Source: Pseudomarimonas salicorniae (GTDB lineage: Bacteria > Pseudomonadota > Gammaproteobacteria > Xanthomonadales > Xanthomonadaceae). Taken from it: DNA of 64,000 nt. Both the position numbers and the translations under genes were made by a program. The DNA is taken from the NCBI RefSeq assembly GCF_023156535.1, contig NZ_JALNMH010000009.1:62001-126000 (forward strand). Reading direction: 5' to 3'. Of this stretch, positions 1 to 8,754 are shown piece by piece. Position 1 is the first letter of the stretch; each line of letters opens with the position of its first letter. The notes under the pieces were generated by a model that searched no databases, had not been told where the DNA came from, and saw only the letters and a list, made by a program, of their open reading frames with translations.

Positions 1-368
1 ACCGCTACCGCCTGCGCGCCACTGTCTCGGCCTGGATCGCCGACCCGCGCATCGACGTCGTATTGATCACCGGCGGCACCGGTTTCACCGGCCGCGACAG
101 CACGCCGGAGGCGATCGCCCCCCTTCTCGACAAGGAGATGCCGGGCTTCGGTGAGCTGTTCCGCGCGGTGAGCTTCGAGGAGATCGGCACCTCCAGCCTG
201 CAATCCCGGGCGTTCGCAGGCCTGGCCAATGCCACCTTCGTGTTCGCCCTGCCCGGCTCCACCTCGGCCTGCCGCACGGCCTGGACACGGCTTATCGCGG
301 ATCAGCTCGACGCCCGGACCCGCCCTTGCAATCTCGCCGCGCTGTCGCCGCGGCTGCGCGAATCCTAG
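1..368 (+). CDS. moaB: MoaB-type molybdopterin biosynthesis protein, 3' part
   Basis: This is the C-terminal part of a MoaB/MogA-fold protein, which adenylylates molybdopterin during molybdenum cofactor synthesis in the cytoplasm. The reading frame is open from base 3 with no start, so the gene begins before the window. The family signature [15 protein letters not shown] lies about 20 residues into the visible part, followed by the LF(R)[11 protein letters not shown] segment and the nucleotide-pocket stretch LPGSTSACR. The MoaB-like length of the tail (about 120 residues) and absence of an extra MoeA domain favour MoaB over MogA or CinA. The stop lies 11 bases before the PPK2 start, so the two genes are probably co-transcribed. 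Confidence 0.9.
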   Translation, partial: RYRLRATVSAWIADPRIDVVLITGGTGFTGRDSTPEAIAPLLDKEMPGFGELFRAVSFEEIGTSSLQSRAFAGLANATFVFALPGSTSACRTAWTRLIADQLDARTRPCNLAALSPRLRES

Positions 369-379
369 GAGGACCCGAT

Positions 380-1231
380 ATGGCGAGGAAACAGGACAAA
401 CCGGCCAAGGCCGCCAGGGACAAACGCAAGGACAAGGCCGGCAAGAGCGCCGCGAAGGCCGGCGGAAAGCTGAAGAAGAAGGAATACGAGGCCCAGCTGG
501 AGCCGATGCAGGTCGAACTCAACCGCCTGCATCGCTGGCTGCAGCACGCCGGCAAGCGCCTGCTGGTGCTGGTCGAGGGGCGCGACACCGCCGGCAAGGG
601 CGGGGTGATCAGCGCCATCTCCGACTGCCTCAATCCGCGCAGCTGCCACGTGGTGGCCCTGCCCAAGCCCACCGAGCGCGAGCGCGGCCAGTGGTACTTC
701 CAGCGCTACGTGCCCCACCTGCCGGCCGCCGGCGAGATCACCCTGTTCGACCGCAGCTGGTACAACCGTGCTGGGGTCGAGAAGGTGATGGGCTACTGCA
801 GCGAGGCCGAGTACGAGGCCTTCCTGCGCCAGGTGCCGGTTTTCGAGCGCCTGCTGGTCGAGGACGGGATCCTGCTGTTCAAGTACTGGCTGTCGGTGGA
901 CCAGGACAGGCAGGAGGAGCGATTTGCCGAACGCGCGGCTGACCCGCTGAAGCGCTGGAAGCTCTCGCCGGTGGACCTGAAAGCCCGCGAGAAGTACCGC
1001 GAGTACGGCGAAGCCCGCGATGCCATGTTCCGGGCCACACACAGCGACTACGCGCCGTGGACGGTGGTCGACTTCAATGACCAGAAGCGCGGCCGCCTGG
1101 CGATGATCCGCCACCTGCTGGAACGTCTGCCCGACGTCAGCGTTCCGGAACCAGCGTTCGAGCTGCCGCCGCTCAAGGGCAAGCCGGGACGCGAGCAGTT
1201 TCGCGGCGGGGTGCGTCCGATCAACGCCTGA
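380..1231 (+). CDS. ppk2: Polyphosphate kinase 2 (PPK2), single-domain class
   Basis: PPK2 transfers phosphate between polyphosphate and nucleotides, normally making GTP or ATP from polyphosphate and the diphosphate. The 283-residue protein has one PPK2 domain. The P-loop GRDTAGKGG is at residues 67-75, the Walker B-like FDRSWYNRAG at about 123-132, and the lid segment is rich in Arg and Lys. Residues 1-36 form a very Lys/Arg-rich tail. The ATG at 380 follows an AGGAGG at 368-373, which fixes the start over an in-frame upstream start at 326. The gene ends convergently with the next one and the two overlap by 11 bases. Preferred nucleotide cannot be read from the sequence. Confidence 0.93.
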   Translation: MARKQDKPAKAARDKRKDKAGKSAAKAGGKLKKKEYEAQLEPMQVELNRLHRWLQHAGKRLLVLVEGRDTAGKGGVISAISDCLNPRSCHVVALPKPTERERGQWYFQRYVPHLPAAGEITLFDRSWYNRAGVEKVMGYCSEAEYEAFLRQVPVFERLLVEDGILLFKYWLSVDQDRQEERFAERAADPLKRWKLSPVDLKAREKYREYGEARDAMFRATHSDYAPWTVVDFNDQKRGRLAMIRHLLERLPDVSVPEPAFELPPLKGKPGREQFRGGVRPINA

Positions 1232-2567
1232 CCAGGGCCAGGGCGGCGGCGCAGAGGGTGGCCCAAAGGGGCCAGGCGAGGTAACGCTGTTCGGCCGACG
1301 GCGTCAACGCGAACAGGGCCAGCACATAGGCCAGCGCCGACACCAGAAGGGCCCACTGCAGGGCCGGCAATAGACCGGGTCCACGCAGCTTCGCCAGCAC
1401 AAGCATCAGCAGGCCGAGCAGCCAGGCTGGACCTGGGGCGAACACGCCAAGCTGCTTGCCGCGTTCGATCAGGCCGCGGGCGGACTGGTGCAGCGATGCC
1501 CGCCAGCCCTGCGGAGCGCTGGCCTCGAAGAACTCCGGCGAGTCGACCATGTAGCGCAGGTCGCCCTGCCGGTGGGCGCCGAACAGGCGACGGAAGACGG
1601 TCCAGCGGTGGGCGAGCCAGCCTGCCGGATCGCCGGCGACGGCGCCGACCCAGGCCTCCAGCAGGGCATGGCGCGAGGCCGCGTCGAAGCGCTCCATGGT
1701 CGGGTTGCGCACCCCGCTCGGGGTGTCGCCGAACAGGGGCACCGCGGTATTCGGACTGTAGGCAGCTCGCAGCTCCTCGACGTCCAGGCCCGGGCCATGG
1801 AAGCCCTCGGGCAGTAGCACCCTGTCGGCGCGCAGGGACAGGGCCTGCAGGTCCCAGAGCGGAGTCACCGCCCAGACGCTCACCGGCTGCTGCACGACCC
1901 ATCCGGCGCCGGCGCGCGCGGTGGCAATGGCGGCAAGCAGCAGGGCCACCATCAGCAGCCGCCAGCGCAGCGACCGACCCCGACTGAGCCAGATAACGAT
2001 GAGCAGCGCCAGCGGCAGGGCCGCGAGCAGGGCGTTCTGGCGGATCCAGGTCGACCAGAGCACCAGCAGCAGGGCGCCGAGGAAGGCGAGCAGGCGGGCC
2101 CTCGGCCGCTCCGCGGTGGCGCCGCCCAGCAGCAGGGCGCTGGCCATCGCGAGCACCGCGAGCAGGTGCAGATCGGTCCACAGGTGCGGCAGCAGGGGCA
2201 GCAGCGGCAGGGCCAGCGGCAGCAGCAACCAGTGCCGCGCGCGCGCCCGCAGCCGCAGGAGGATCCAACCGCTCGAGGCCCACAAGACCACCGCATTCAA
2301 GGCAAACAATGCGCCGCCGTGCCCGCCCAGGGCGTGGGAAACCGCCAGCAGGAGCGCATTGGCGGGCGGCGAGACATCGGTGATCGGTCCGTGCAGACCC
2401 TGGTCCAGCTGGCTGCGCACATCGAAGCTGACATAGCCCGGCCAGAAGAAGAGCAGATGCAGGGCGAGGCCCAGCGCGCAGCAGGCCAGAAGGCCGAGGG
2501 AATGGATGGAGGTGGGCGATGCGGGAGCGGGTCGCGGCTGGAGACCGACGGCGGGCTGTAGAGGCAT
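1221..2567 (-). CDS. Polytopic membrane protein, GT-C glycosyltransferase-like
   Basis: This 448-residue protein is almost entirely hydrophobic, with roughly ten membrane segments, and contains no recognisable soluble domain. Near the N-terminus a PGYVSFDVRSQ stretch follows the first membrane helix and precedes a DVSPPANALLL segment. This arrangement of an acidic first periplasmic loop is seen in GT-C-type glycosyltransferases and related uncharacterised membrane proteins. I infer a possible role in glycan or lipid modification, but the family is not firmly recognised. The ATG at 2567 is chosen because it directly precedes the first hydrophobic segment; the in-frame extension upstream overlaps the divergent kinase gene. 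The 3' end overlaps ppk2 by 11 bases on the opposite strand. Confidence 0.75.
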   Translation of the reverse strand: MPLQPAVGLQPRPAPASPTSIHSLGLLACCALGLALHLLFFWPGYVSFDVRSQLDQGLHGPITDVSPPANALLLAVSHALGGHGGALFALNAVVLWASSGWILLRLRARARHWLLLPLALPLLPLLPHLWTDLHLLAVLAMASALLLGGATAERPRARLLAFLGALLLVLWSTWIRQNALLAALPLALLIVIWLSRGRSLRWRLLMVALLLAAIATARAGAGWVVQQPVSVWAVTPLWDLQALSLRADRVLLPEGFHGPGLDVEELRAAYSPNTAVPLFGDTPSGVRNPTMERFDAASRHALLEAWVGAVAGDPAGWLAHRWTVFRRLFGAHRQGDLRYMVDSPEFFEASAPQGWRASLHQSARGLIERGKQLGVFAPGPAWLLGLLMLVLAKLRGPGLLPALQWALLVSALAYVLALFALTPSAEQRYLAWPLWATLCAAALALVRR

Positions 2568-2639
2568 GAACAGCAGCGTACACTGGGGGCACGCGTCATA
2601 GCCCCTCCCGGCGAACTGCCCGCCGTCTGCCGAGGCCGA

Positions 2640-4784
2640 TTGAACAGCGACCCCACCCTTCCGCTGAGCAACACCGTCGCAGGCCGCGGCCGGCGCCCGC
2701 CGCGGGCAAGGCGCAGCAGCCTGATCACCGCGCTGGTGTCCGGCCTCCTGGCCGTGGCCGCCCTGCCCTTTGCCCTGGCCACCTACCAGATCCTGCTTGC
2801 CCGGGACAGTCTGGTCGACCAGACCCAGCTGACCCACCTGATCGCCGCCCGGGCCTCGGCCGACCGCTTTGCCACCGTGCGAGGCCGACTCTCTGGCGCG
2901 GTGCGCGCCGCGGCGCAGAATCCGTTTCTATTCGAATCCCCACAGTCGGCCGAGGCCGGAGAGGTGCTCAGCGGCATGCTGGTCGGGGACACCCAGATCC
3001 TTGCCGCGGCGACCATCTATCGCAACGAGGACGGCGAGGACGTGCTGGTGCAGTTGGCCCGGCGGCCCGAGGCCGAGGCGATCGAGCCCGCCCAACTGCA
3101 GGCGCTGACCGGCGAGGTACTCTTCGTCGAACTGGCCGGCATGCGACTGCTGGGCCGCGCCGAAGCGACCGAGCGGCCCGGTCTGCGGGTGGCCATGTTC
3201 AGCTCGGCCTCCGGGCTCGAGGCCCTCCTCGACGCTCAGGAGCTGGGCACCTCCGCCGAGTTGCTCCTCGTCGATGGTGACCGGCCGCATCCCCTCTCCG
3301 GCAGCGGCGAGCTGCCGCCCCGACTGCAGGCGGCGCTGGCCCGACCCGAGGTGGTCGCCGACGCCTTCACCCAGGAAGGCGCCAACGGCCGGGAGATCAA
3401 CGCCTTTGCCCGCGTCCCCGGAAGCCGGTGGGCCGTGGTCTCGCGGCAACCGGCCGACGAAGCCGAGGTGGCCGCAGCTTCGATGCGCCGCGGCGCGATC
3501 TTCGCAGCCGGCGTCGTCCTGCTGATGGTCGCCGCACTCGCCCTGCTCGCCTGGCGTCGAGTGGTCAAACCGGTGCGGGCCCTGCTCGAATGGCAGCACA
3601 GCCAGGTGCCTGGTGAACGCGCCGAGGGCGGCGACCTGGCCCAGCTGCAGACCGCGTTCGCGCAGATCCAGCGCATGCAGCGCAACCGCGAGGCCATCAG
3701 CGAGGTCTTCCTGGGCCGCTACAAGCTACTCAGCACCCTCGGCCAGGGCGCAATGGGCTCGGTCTTCCTCGCCTGGGACCCCCGGCTCAAGCGCCATGTC
3801 GCGATCAAGACCATCCACCTCGACGCCCTCGATGCAGCGCTGCAGGAGGCGCTGGCCAGGACCCTCGAGAATGAGGCGGTGGCAGTGGCCAACCTGCAGC
3901 ATCCGAACATCGTCGGCGTCTACGACCTGATCGCCGCCGGCCAGTTTGCCTTCGTCGTCATGGAGTACATCGAAGGCGGCAACCTGCGTGCGGTGGTCAG
4001 CCGCAATGGCGCGCTCGAGCCTGGCGAGGTGGTGCACATCGGCCAGTCGATGCTGCGCGCCCTGGATGCCGCGCACCGGGCTGGACTGCTGCACCTCGAC
4101 ATCAAACCGGGCAACGTCCTGGTGCCGCCGCGCGGCGAACTGAAGCTGGCCGACTTCGGCGTCGCCGCCTGGCGCTCGGAGGTTCCCGATCTGGTCCACC
4201 GCGGGGGCCTCTCAGGCACGCCCGGTTTCATCGCCCCGGAGTATGTCGCCGGTCAGCCACCGAGCGAGCGTTCTGATCTCTACGCGCTGGGCCGGCTGCT
4301 GCTGGAGTGCCTGACCGGTATCCCGCAGCACCTTCCGGGGGCGCATACCAACGACCTGCGACGCGAGGCAGGCAAGCCGGTCGAGTTCACCGAGCGGCTG
4401 CTGACCGAGCAGCCGGCACTGTGTGAGCAGATCCGTCTGCTCTGCAGCGAACGGCCGGAGCAGCGACCGGCCAGCGCCGAAGCCGCGCTTGTGGCCTGGG
4501 AGTCCCTTGAACTCGGCGACGGCCCCGAGCGCCTTGCCGAGCGTGCCGAGGAGCTGGCAGAACCCCTGGACCTCGCGGGCGAGGTTGAAATCCAGGACCG
4601 GGTCGACTACGGCGGCATCGATCCCGAGGCCAGCACCCGCGGTCCGCGCCAGACTAGCGCCGGGACCACCCGTCCCGCGCCCGGCGACGGCGCCGGCACC
4701 ACGCGCCCGCCGCCCGATCCGGAGGCGACCCGGCCGCCTCCGGTGTACGATCCCGACCAGACCCGACCGCCGCCCTCGCGATGA
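2640..4784 (+). CDS. Transmembrane Ser/Thr protein kinase with N-terminal extracytoplasmic sensor
   Basis: This is a eukaryotic-type protein kinase of 714 residues with an unusual order of sensor first and kinase last. A membrane helix at about residues 27-49, a periplasmic domain to about 282 and a second helix at about 283-305 are followed by the kinase domain (about 360-625). The kinase has a Gly loop GQGAMGSV (368-375), VAIK with K390, HLDIKPGN (D487, N492), DFG (D505) and an APE motif. The residue before the catalytic Asp is Leu, so this is a non-RD kinase. The tail carries four TRPxP repeats with Thr at 677, 688, 697 and 708. The start is TTG at 2640, preceded by a modest GAGG. The stop overlaps the next gene by ATGA, so the three-gene operon is translationally coupled. 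Confidence 0.92.
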   Translation: MNSDPTLPLSNTVAGRGRRPPRARRSSLITALVSGLLAVAALPFALATYQILLARDSLVDQTQLTHLIAARASADRFATVRGRLSGAVRAAAQNPFLFESPQSAEAGEVLSGMLVGDTQILAAATIYRNEDGEDVLVQLARRPEAEAIEPAQLQALTGEVLFVELAGMRLLGRAEATERPGLRVAMFSSASGLEALLDAQELGTSAELLLVDGDRPHPLSGSGELPPRLQAALARPEVVADAFTQEGANGREINAFARVPGSRWAVVSRQPADEAEVAAASMRRGAIFAAGVVLLMVAALALLAWRRVVKPVRALLEWQHSQVPGERAEGGDLAQLQTAFAQIQRMQRNREAISEVFLGRYKLLSTLGQGAMGSVFLAWDPRLKRHVAIKTIHLDALDAALQEALARTLENEAVAVANLQHPNIVGVYDLIAAGQFAFVVMEYIEGGNLRAVVSRNGALEPGEVVHIGQSMLRALDAAHRAGLLHLDIKPGNVLVPPRGELKLADFGVAAWRSEVPDLVHRGGLSGTPGFIAPEYVAGQPPSERSDLYALGRLLLECLTGIPQHLPGAHTNDLRREAGKPVEFTERLLTEQPALCEQIRLLCSERPEQRPASAEAALVAWESLELGDGPERLAERAEELAEPLDLAGEVEIQDRVDYGGIDPEASTRGPRQTSAGTTRPAPGDGAGTTRPPPDPEATRPPPVYDPDQTRPPPSR

Positions 4785-5890
4785 GCCTCCCGCTTTCCGC
4801 TGCCGCGCTTTCGATGTCGCTGCTGTTCACAGCAGCCCAGGTCCCGCCGGGCGAGTCGCTGGAGGGCACACTGGAACTTTCCACGGACCCGGCCCTGCGT
4901 TATGGACTCGACGGCGCGCCGCCGGGACCCGCGGGCCGCATCCCCGCAGCGCCTTCCGCCCCCGGGCCGCATCATCTGGTCGTCTACGGCGAGGACGGGC
5001 TGCCCGCCCGCTGGCTGCGCTTCGAGGTCATCGGCCAACCGGAGGCGGTGCCCACTCTGGCGCTCTCGGTCGACAGCGCCGGCCCGACGCTCGAGGTTCA
5101 TGTCGAGGGAGACGTCGAGCGTGAGGGGCGGCGCTATGCGGGAGGAGGCACCCGCCTTCGCGTCGAAGGCGCCGATCCCAGCGGGCTCGGCGGCGACCTC
5201 GCCCTGCTTCTGGACGGCGCGCCCCTCGCCGATCCCGCGCAGCCGTCGTGGCCGGATGGCGATCGCCAGATCACCTTGCTGGCCCGCGGAAGCGATGCGC
5301 TGGGCAACCTGGCCGAATCCGAGCCCCTCCATCTGCAGCTCGACCGCAGTTCGCCGCGGTTGGCCGCGGCCCGCGCCGAGCCGGTGGAAGGCGTGGCCGC
5401 CGACATCGTCGCCCCGGGCGAGCGGGTACGCCTGCAACTGGAGGACACGGGCGTCGGCCTCGACAGCCTGGAGCTTGGCGGCACGACGCTCGCGCTTGAG
5501 GGCGCACCGACGGCCAGCCTGACCCTCGAGCCCGGCGCCGACGACCGCTATCGGCTTCGCGACCGGCTCGGCAACGAGTCCCGCGGCAGCCTGCCGCTCC
5601 GCCTCGACAGCGAAGGACCACGACTGGTCCTGGTCAGCGATGGTCACGCCCAAGCGGTCACCAACAAGGCACGCCTGCCTCGCTCCGAGCGGCTCGAACT
5701 GGTTGCCGAGGACGCGCTCGCCGGCGTTGATCGCGCCTGCGTCAAGCTGTCGATCTGGTACCGCGACTGCCGCCCGCTTCCGATCACCCTGGTCGGCATC
5801 GACCCCGGCCGGTATCGGGTGGTGTTCCGCGCCACGGATCGCCTTGGCCACCGTGCCCGCGAGCGCTACTACATCGAGGTGCTGCCGTGA
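4781..5890 (+). CDS. Secreted Ig-like repeat protein of the kinase operon
   Basis: This 369-residue protein has a short N-terminal signal-like segment (about residues 1-19) and then only beta-rich sequence. Three repeats can be seen: each opens with D-x-x-x-P-x-L (DSAGPTLEV, DRSSPRLAA, DSEGPRLVL) and closes with a D-x-LG-(N/H) turn (DALGNLA, DRLGNES, DRLGHRA). This pattern resembles OmpL47-like or other bacterial Ig-like domains that fold as beta sandwiches. No enzyme motif is visible. It starts within the kinase stop (ATGA at 4781) and ends within the next start (GTGA at 5887), so it is made together with the kinase and a LysM protein. A periplasmic structural or ligand-presenting role for the kinase sensor is an inference. 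Confidence 0.82.
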   Translation: MSLPLSAAALSMSLLFTAAQVPPGESLEGTLELSTDPALRYGLDGAPPGPAGRIPAAPSAPGPHHLVVYGEDGLPARWLRFEVIGQPEAVPTLALSVDSAGPTLEVHVEGDVEREGRRYAGGGTRLRVEGADPSGLGGDLALLLDGAPLADPAQPSWPDGDRQITLLARGSDALGNLAESEPLHLQLDRSSPRLAAARAEPVEGVAADIVAPGERVRLQLEDTGVGLDSLELGGTTLALEGAPTASLTLEPGADDRYRLRDRLGNESRGSLPLRLDSEGPRLVLVSDGHAQAVTNKARLPRSERLELVAEDALAGVDRACVKLSIWYRDCRPLPITLVGIDPGRYRVVFRATDRLGHRARERYYIEVLP

Positions 5891-7215
5891 GGCCGCTTGT
5901 CGCGGCGCTGCTGCTGGCCTGCGCGCCATTGGCCGCCCAGCCGACCTATCGCGACAAGGTGGAACCTTATGTGGTGAAACCCGGCGACACGATCAGCCAG
6001 ATCACCCAACGCATGCTCGGCGACTCGACCTTCTGGGAAGACAACTGGAAGCTCAATCCGCAGGTCCGCGATCCGGACAAGTTGCGCATCGGCCAGGTGC
6101 TTCAGATCATCACCGAACGCAAGGTCATCGCCGAGTCGGCGCGGGTGGTCGAGGCGGTCAACCGGACCGAGAAGTTGCTCCGTGCCAGCGAATGGGAGCG
6201 TGCCGCGGTTGGCGACGAACTCGGTTCGGGCCATGGCCTGCGTACCCGCCAGAGTTCGACAGCCGAGCTGCGTTTCAACGCCGAGAGCAGCCTCAGGCTG
6301 GGCGAGTATTCGCAGGTGTTCCTGGCCCGCAAGAGCACCAGCCTGCGCGGCGTGGACCGTGGGCAGGTGACCGTTCAGCGCGGCGCGGTGGATCTGGTCT
6401 TCGAGCCGCTCAAGCGGCCGCGTACCGAGATCGAACTGGTCGCCGGCCCGGCCAGCGCGCGACCCAGCCTGGAGGCTGGCAAGAAGGCCGAGATCCGGGC
6501 CGGCGCGGCCGAGGACGGCGGCGCGAGGGTCATGGTCTACCGGGGACAGAGCGCGGTGAGCGCCGCCGGGACCGAGGTGGCGGTGGCCGAAGGCATGGGT
6601 ACCGCGGTGCCCGAATCCGGCCCACCGGCACGGCCCGAGAAGCTCCTCGCCGCGCCCGGGATCAGCGAGCCGGCCCTGCGCTGGAACTACAGCAATGGCC
6701 TGCTCCGCTGGCAGCCGGTCGAGGGCGCCGCCGCCTACCGCCTCGAGGTCTGCGCCGATGCCGCCTGCCGCACCTTGCTGCAGACCGCCCGGGTGGATAC
6801 CGGCGCTAGCCAGCATCAGGTCGATCCGCTTCCTGTCGGCAGCCATGTCTGGCGCGTTCTGGCGATCAGCGCAAGCGGTCTCGATGGCTACACCAGCCCG
6901 ACGGCCGCGCTTGAGGTCACCGACGGCCGACCTGACCTTGCCGGCCCCATGCTCGCCCTGGTGCCGGTGTCGGGCTTCGTGCAGGGCGTGGATGGCGCCA
7001 CCCGGCTAGGCCCGGGCGCAAGGCTGCGGGTCGAAGGCCACGACGAGCAGAGCGGCCTGCAGCGCATCGAGCTGCACCACGAGGGGCGCAGCCAAACGAT
7101 TCAGCCCGGCACCGTGCTCGACCTCGCCGCCCTGCAGGCCGGCGCGCGGCTGGTCAGTCTCGACATGCTCGGCAACCGCAGCGAACAGCAGATCCGGATC
7201 GACACCGCAGAGTGA
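5887..7215 (+). CDS. LysM and FecR domain periplasmic protein
   Basis: This 442-residue exported protein probably binds peptidoglycan. A signal peptide covers about residues 1-18. A LysM motif follows (VVKPGDTISQITQRMLGDS ... KLNPQV ... KLRIGQVLQI, about 28-75). Next comes a FecR-type domain (about 110-205) containing an AELRFNAESSLRLGEYSQV strand pattern, then Ig/FN3-like repeats; the last ends with the same DxLGN turn as the preceding gene product. LysM-FecR proteins are common partners of membrane signalling proteins. The GTG start overlaps the previous stop by four bases. The gene is the last of the operon and is followed by the R3-R2-R1 repeat block. Confidence 0.87.
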   Translation: MRPLVAALLLACAPLAAQPTYRDKVEPYVVKPGDTISQITQRMLGDSTFWEDNWKLNPQVRDPDKLRIGQVLQIITERKVIAESARVVEAVNRTEKLLRASEWERAAVGDELGSGHGLRTRQSSTAELRFNAESSLRLGEYSQVFLARKSTSLRGVDRGQVTVQRGAVDLVFEPLKRPRTEIELVAGPASARPSLEAGKKAEIRAGAAEDGGARVMVYRGQSAVSAAGTEVAVAEGMGTAVPESGPPARPEKLLAAPGISEPALRWNYSNGLLRWQPVEGAAAYRLEVCADAACRTLLQTARVDTGASQHQVDPLPVGSHVWRVLAISASGLDGYTSPTAALEVTDGRPDLAGPMLALVPVSGFVQGVDGATRLGPGARLRVEGHDEQSGLQRIELHHEGRSQTIQPGTVLDLAALQAGARLVSLDMLGNRSEQQIRIDTAE

Positions 7216-7270
7216 ACGCGGCTCGGTGGACGCATCCCGGGGGCGGCTATGGGCGCAAAGAAGACATTCA

Positions 7271-7325
7271 TAGGGTGCGGCTTGCCGCACCGGGCATACC
7301 GTCCGAACGCCCGTATCTTTGCGCC
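7271..7325. repeat. R3 palindromic repeat, copy A (right arm degenerate)
   Basis: The left arm contains the hairpin GGTGCGGC (7274-7281) with GCCGCACC (7284-7291), followed by the family core ccgtccgaacgcccgtat. The closing ACCCTAT arm found in the other copies is not present. Confidence 0.8.
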
Positions 7326-7360
7326 AAGTAACTTCGCTGACGCCCAACGAAGCCCGACTA

Positions 7361-7453
7361 TGGGAGCGCCCTTGGGCGCGACTGCGGAAATTCGCTGTGG
7401 CCTCGGTCTGTGGTGAATCCGTAGCGCAGCGGTCGCGCCCGAGGGCGCTCCCA
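7361..7453. repeat. R2 palindromic repeat, copy A
   Basis: The 22-bp arms (7361-7382, beginning TGGGAGCGCCC, and 7432-7453, ending GGGCGCTCCCA) are inverted copies with a single mismatch, separated by about 50 bp. Confidence 0.88.
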
Positions 7454-7482
7454 CAATTTGACTGCGGCAAGGTCTACTTGGC

Positions 7483-7613
7483 GGCGCAGACCGGACCTTG
7501 CATCGCCGTTGAATGTAGGAGCCAGCTTGCTGGCGATAGGCGCCCCCGGACGGGAGGATCGCCAGCAAGCTGGCTCCTACATTCGGGTTTTGCGGAAGGT
7601 CTACTTCGCGCCC
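7483..7613. repeat. R1 MITE-like repeat, copy A
   Basis: The inner inverted arms TGTAGGAGCCAGC... lie at 7514-7537 and 7558-7581 and match perfectly. The right terminal repeat CTTCGCGCCC is at 7604-7613. The left terminus is degenerate (GGCGCAGACC near 7483); its position is set from the 131-bp length of other copies. Confidence 0.88.
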
Positions 7614-7635
7614 ATTTTGCGCCACCATACCGGTG

Positions 7636-8727
7636 TTAGCGGCTGCCACCGACCGCCCCGTCGCCGCCGAGGCCGGCCAGTGCTGCTTCGTTCTGGATCT
7701 GCAGCGCCTGTCCGGGGCGCACACGCTCGGCGCCTCTGACGACCAGGCGGTCACCGGCCTTCAGTTCGCCGCTGACCGAGACCCACTGGTCAACCGTCGC
7801 GCCGAGCTCGACCGGGACGCGTTCAGCGGTGTTCTCGGCACTGACCCGCACCACATAGCGTTCCCCCGGACGGAGGACCACCGCGTCCTGGGGCACCGCC
7901 AGCTGATCCGACGCCGCCGCCCGCGGCAGGCCGACCTCCATGGCACTTCCGATCAGCGGCGCGGGCCCGTCGAGGGCAACGCGCAGCTCGAACTGGCGCG
8001 AGGCGGCGTCGCCCACCGGCACCACGGCACGCACCGTGCCGCGAAGGCGGGTCTCGCCCTGCCTCACGTCGACCGCATCACCCTGGCCCAGCAGGGCGGA
8101 AAGCGAGACCGGAGCGCGGGCCTGCAGTTCGACGCCGGCGGTATCGACCAGACGCAGTAGGGGCAGGCCGGGGCTGAGGAACTCGCCCTCGGCCGCAAGG
8201 CGCTCGACCACGGTGCCGGCGAAGGGCGCCCGCACGGTAGCCAGCGACAGACGATGTCGGGCCTGGCGCACCGCCACCTCGGCGCCTTCGCGCTCGCGCT
8301 CGAGCATGTGCTGCTCGGCCGCCTGCTCCTCGGCCTGGGCCCGTGAGACCGTCCCCTGTGCGGCCAGCTGGCTCAGCCGCTCGCGCTGGCTGCGCACGTA
8401 CTCGAGGCGCGCCACCAGCCGGTCGCGGGCGGCGACCGCCTCGGCCACCGCCAGCTTCAGCGCGGTGTCGTCGACGCGGGCCAGCACCGCGCCGGCCTCT
8501 ACCGCATCACCGATCTCGGCGAGCGAGACCAGCCGGCCGCTGGCTTCGGCAGCAATCCGCGCATCCTGCCGACTGACTGCGCTGGCCGGTGTCCAGAGCA
8601 GGGGGGCGACCGCCCGCAACTCGGCACTGGCCACGCTGACCACCGCGGGCGGCGGCGGGCTCTGGGCCTGCAGGGGAAGGCTGGCGATGGCGAGCAGGGC
8701 AAGGCCGGACAGCAGTGGACGGTACAT
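7636..8727 (-). CDS. RND efflux periplasmic adaptor (membrane fusion protein)
   Basis: This is the HlyD/AcrA-type adaptor that couples an inner-membrane RND pump to an outer-membrane channel. The 363-residue protein has a signal peptide (about 1-21), a split lipoyl/barrel-sandwich domain (GRLVSLAEIGDAVEAGAVLARVDD ... ATVRAPFAGTVVERLAAEGEFLSPG), an alpha-helical hairpin rich in Arg, Glu and Ala between them, and a C-terminal beta-barrel and membrane-proximal domain. It lies 27 bases downstream of the permease gene and is probably co-transcribed. The permease-then-adaptor order is the reverse of the usual one. No outer-membrane factor gene is nearby, so the pair probably uses a channel encoded elsewhere. 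Substrate cannot be inferred. Confidence 0.9.
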   Translation of the reverse strand: MYRPLLSGLALLAIASLPLQAQSPPPPAVVSVASAELRAVAPLLWTPASAVSRQDARIAAEASGRLVSLAEIGDAVEAGAVLARVDDTALKLAVAEAVAARDRLVARLEYVRSQRERLSQLAAQGTVSRAQAEEQAAEQHMLEREREGAEVAVRQARHRLSLATVRAPFAGTVVERLAAEGEFLSPGLPLLRLVDTAGVELQARAPVSLSALLGQGDAVDVRQGETRLRGTVRAVVPVGDAASRQFELRVALDGPAPLIGSAMEVGLPRAAASDQLAVPQDAVVLRPGERYVVRVSAENTAERVPVELGATVDQWVSVSGELKAGDRLVVRGAERVRPGQALQIQNEAALAGLGGDGAVGGSR

Positions 8728-8754
8728 GGCAGGTTCCTCGGGGAAACGCAGGGT

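Larger units (their letters stand above)
7216..7635. other. Gene-free gap between convergent genes, filled by repeats
   Basis: This 420-base gap between the ends of the LysM-FecR gene and the efflux adaptor holds no supportable gene. It contains the repeat families R3, R2 and R1 in that order (listed separately). Short open frames across it are products of the palindromes. Confidence 0.8.

Noticed and set aside
7271..7613. Possible CRISPR array from repeated palindromes
   Set aside because: The repeats are three different inverted elements without regular spacing or unique spacers, and there are no cas genes.
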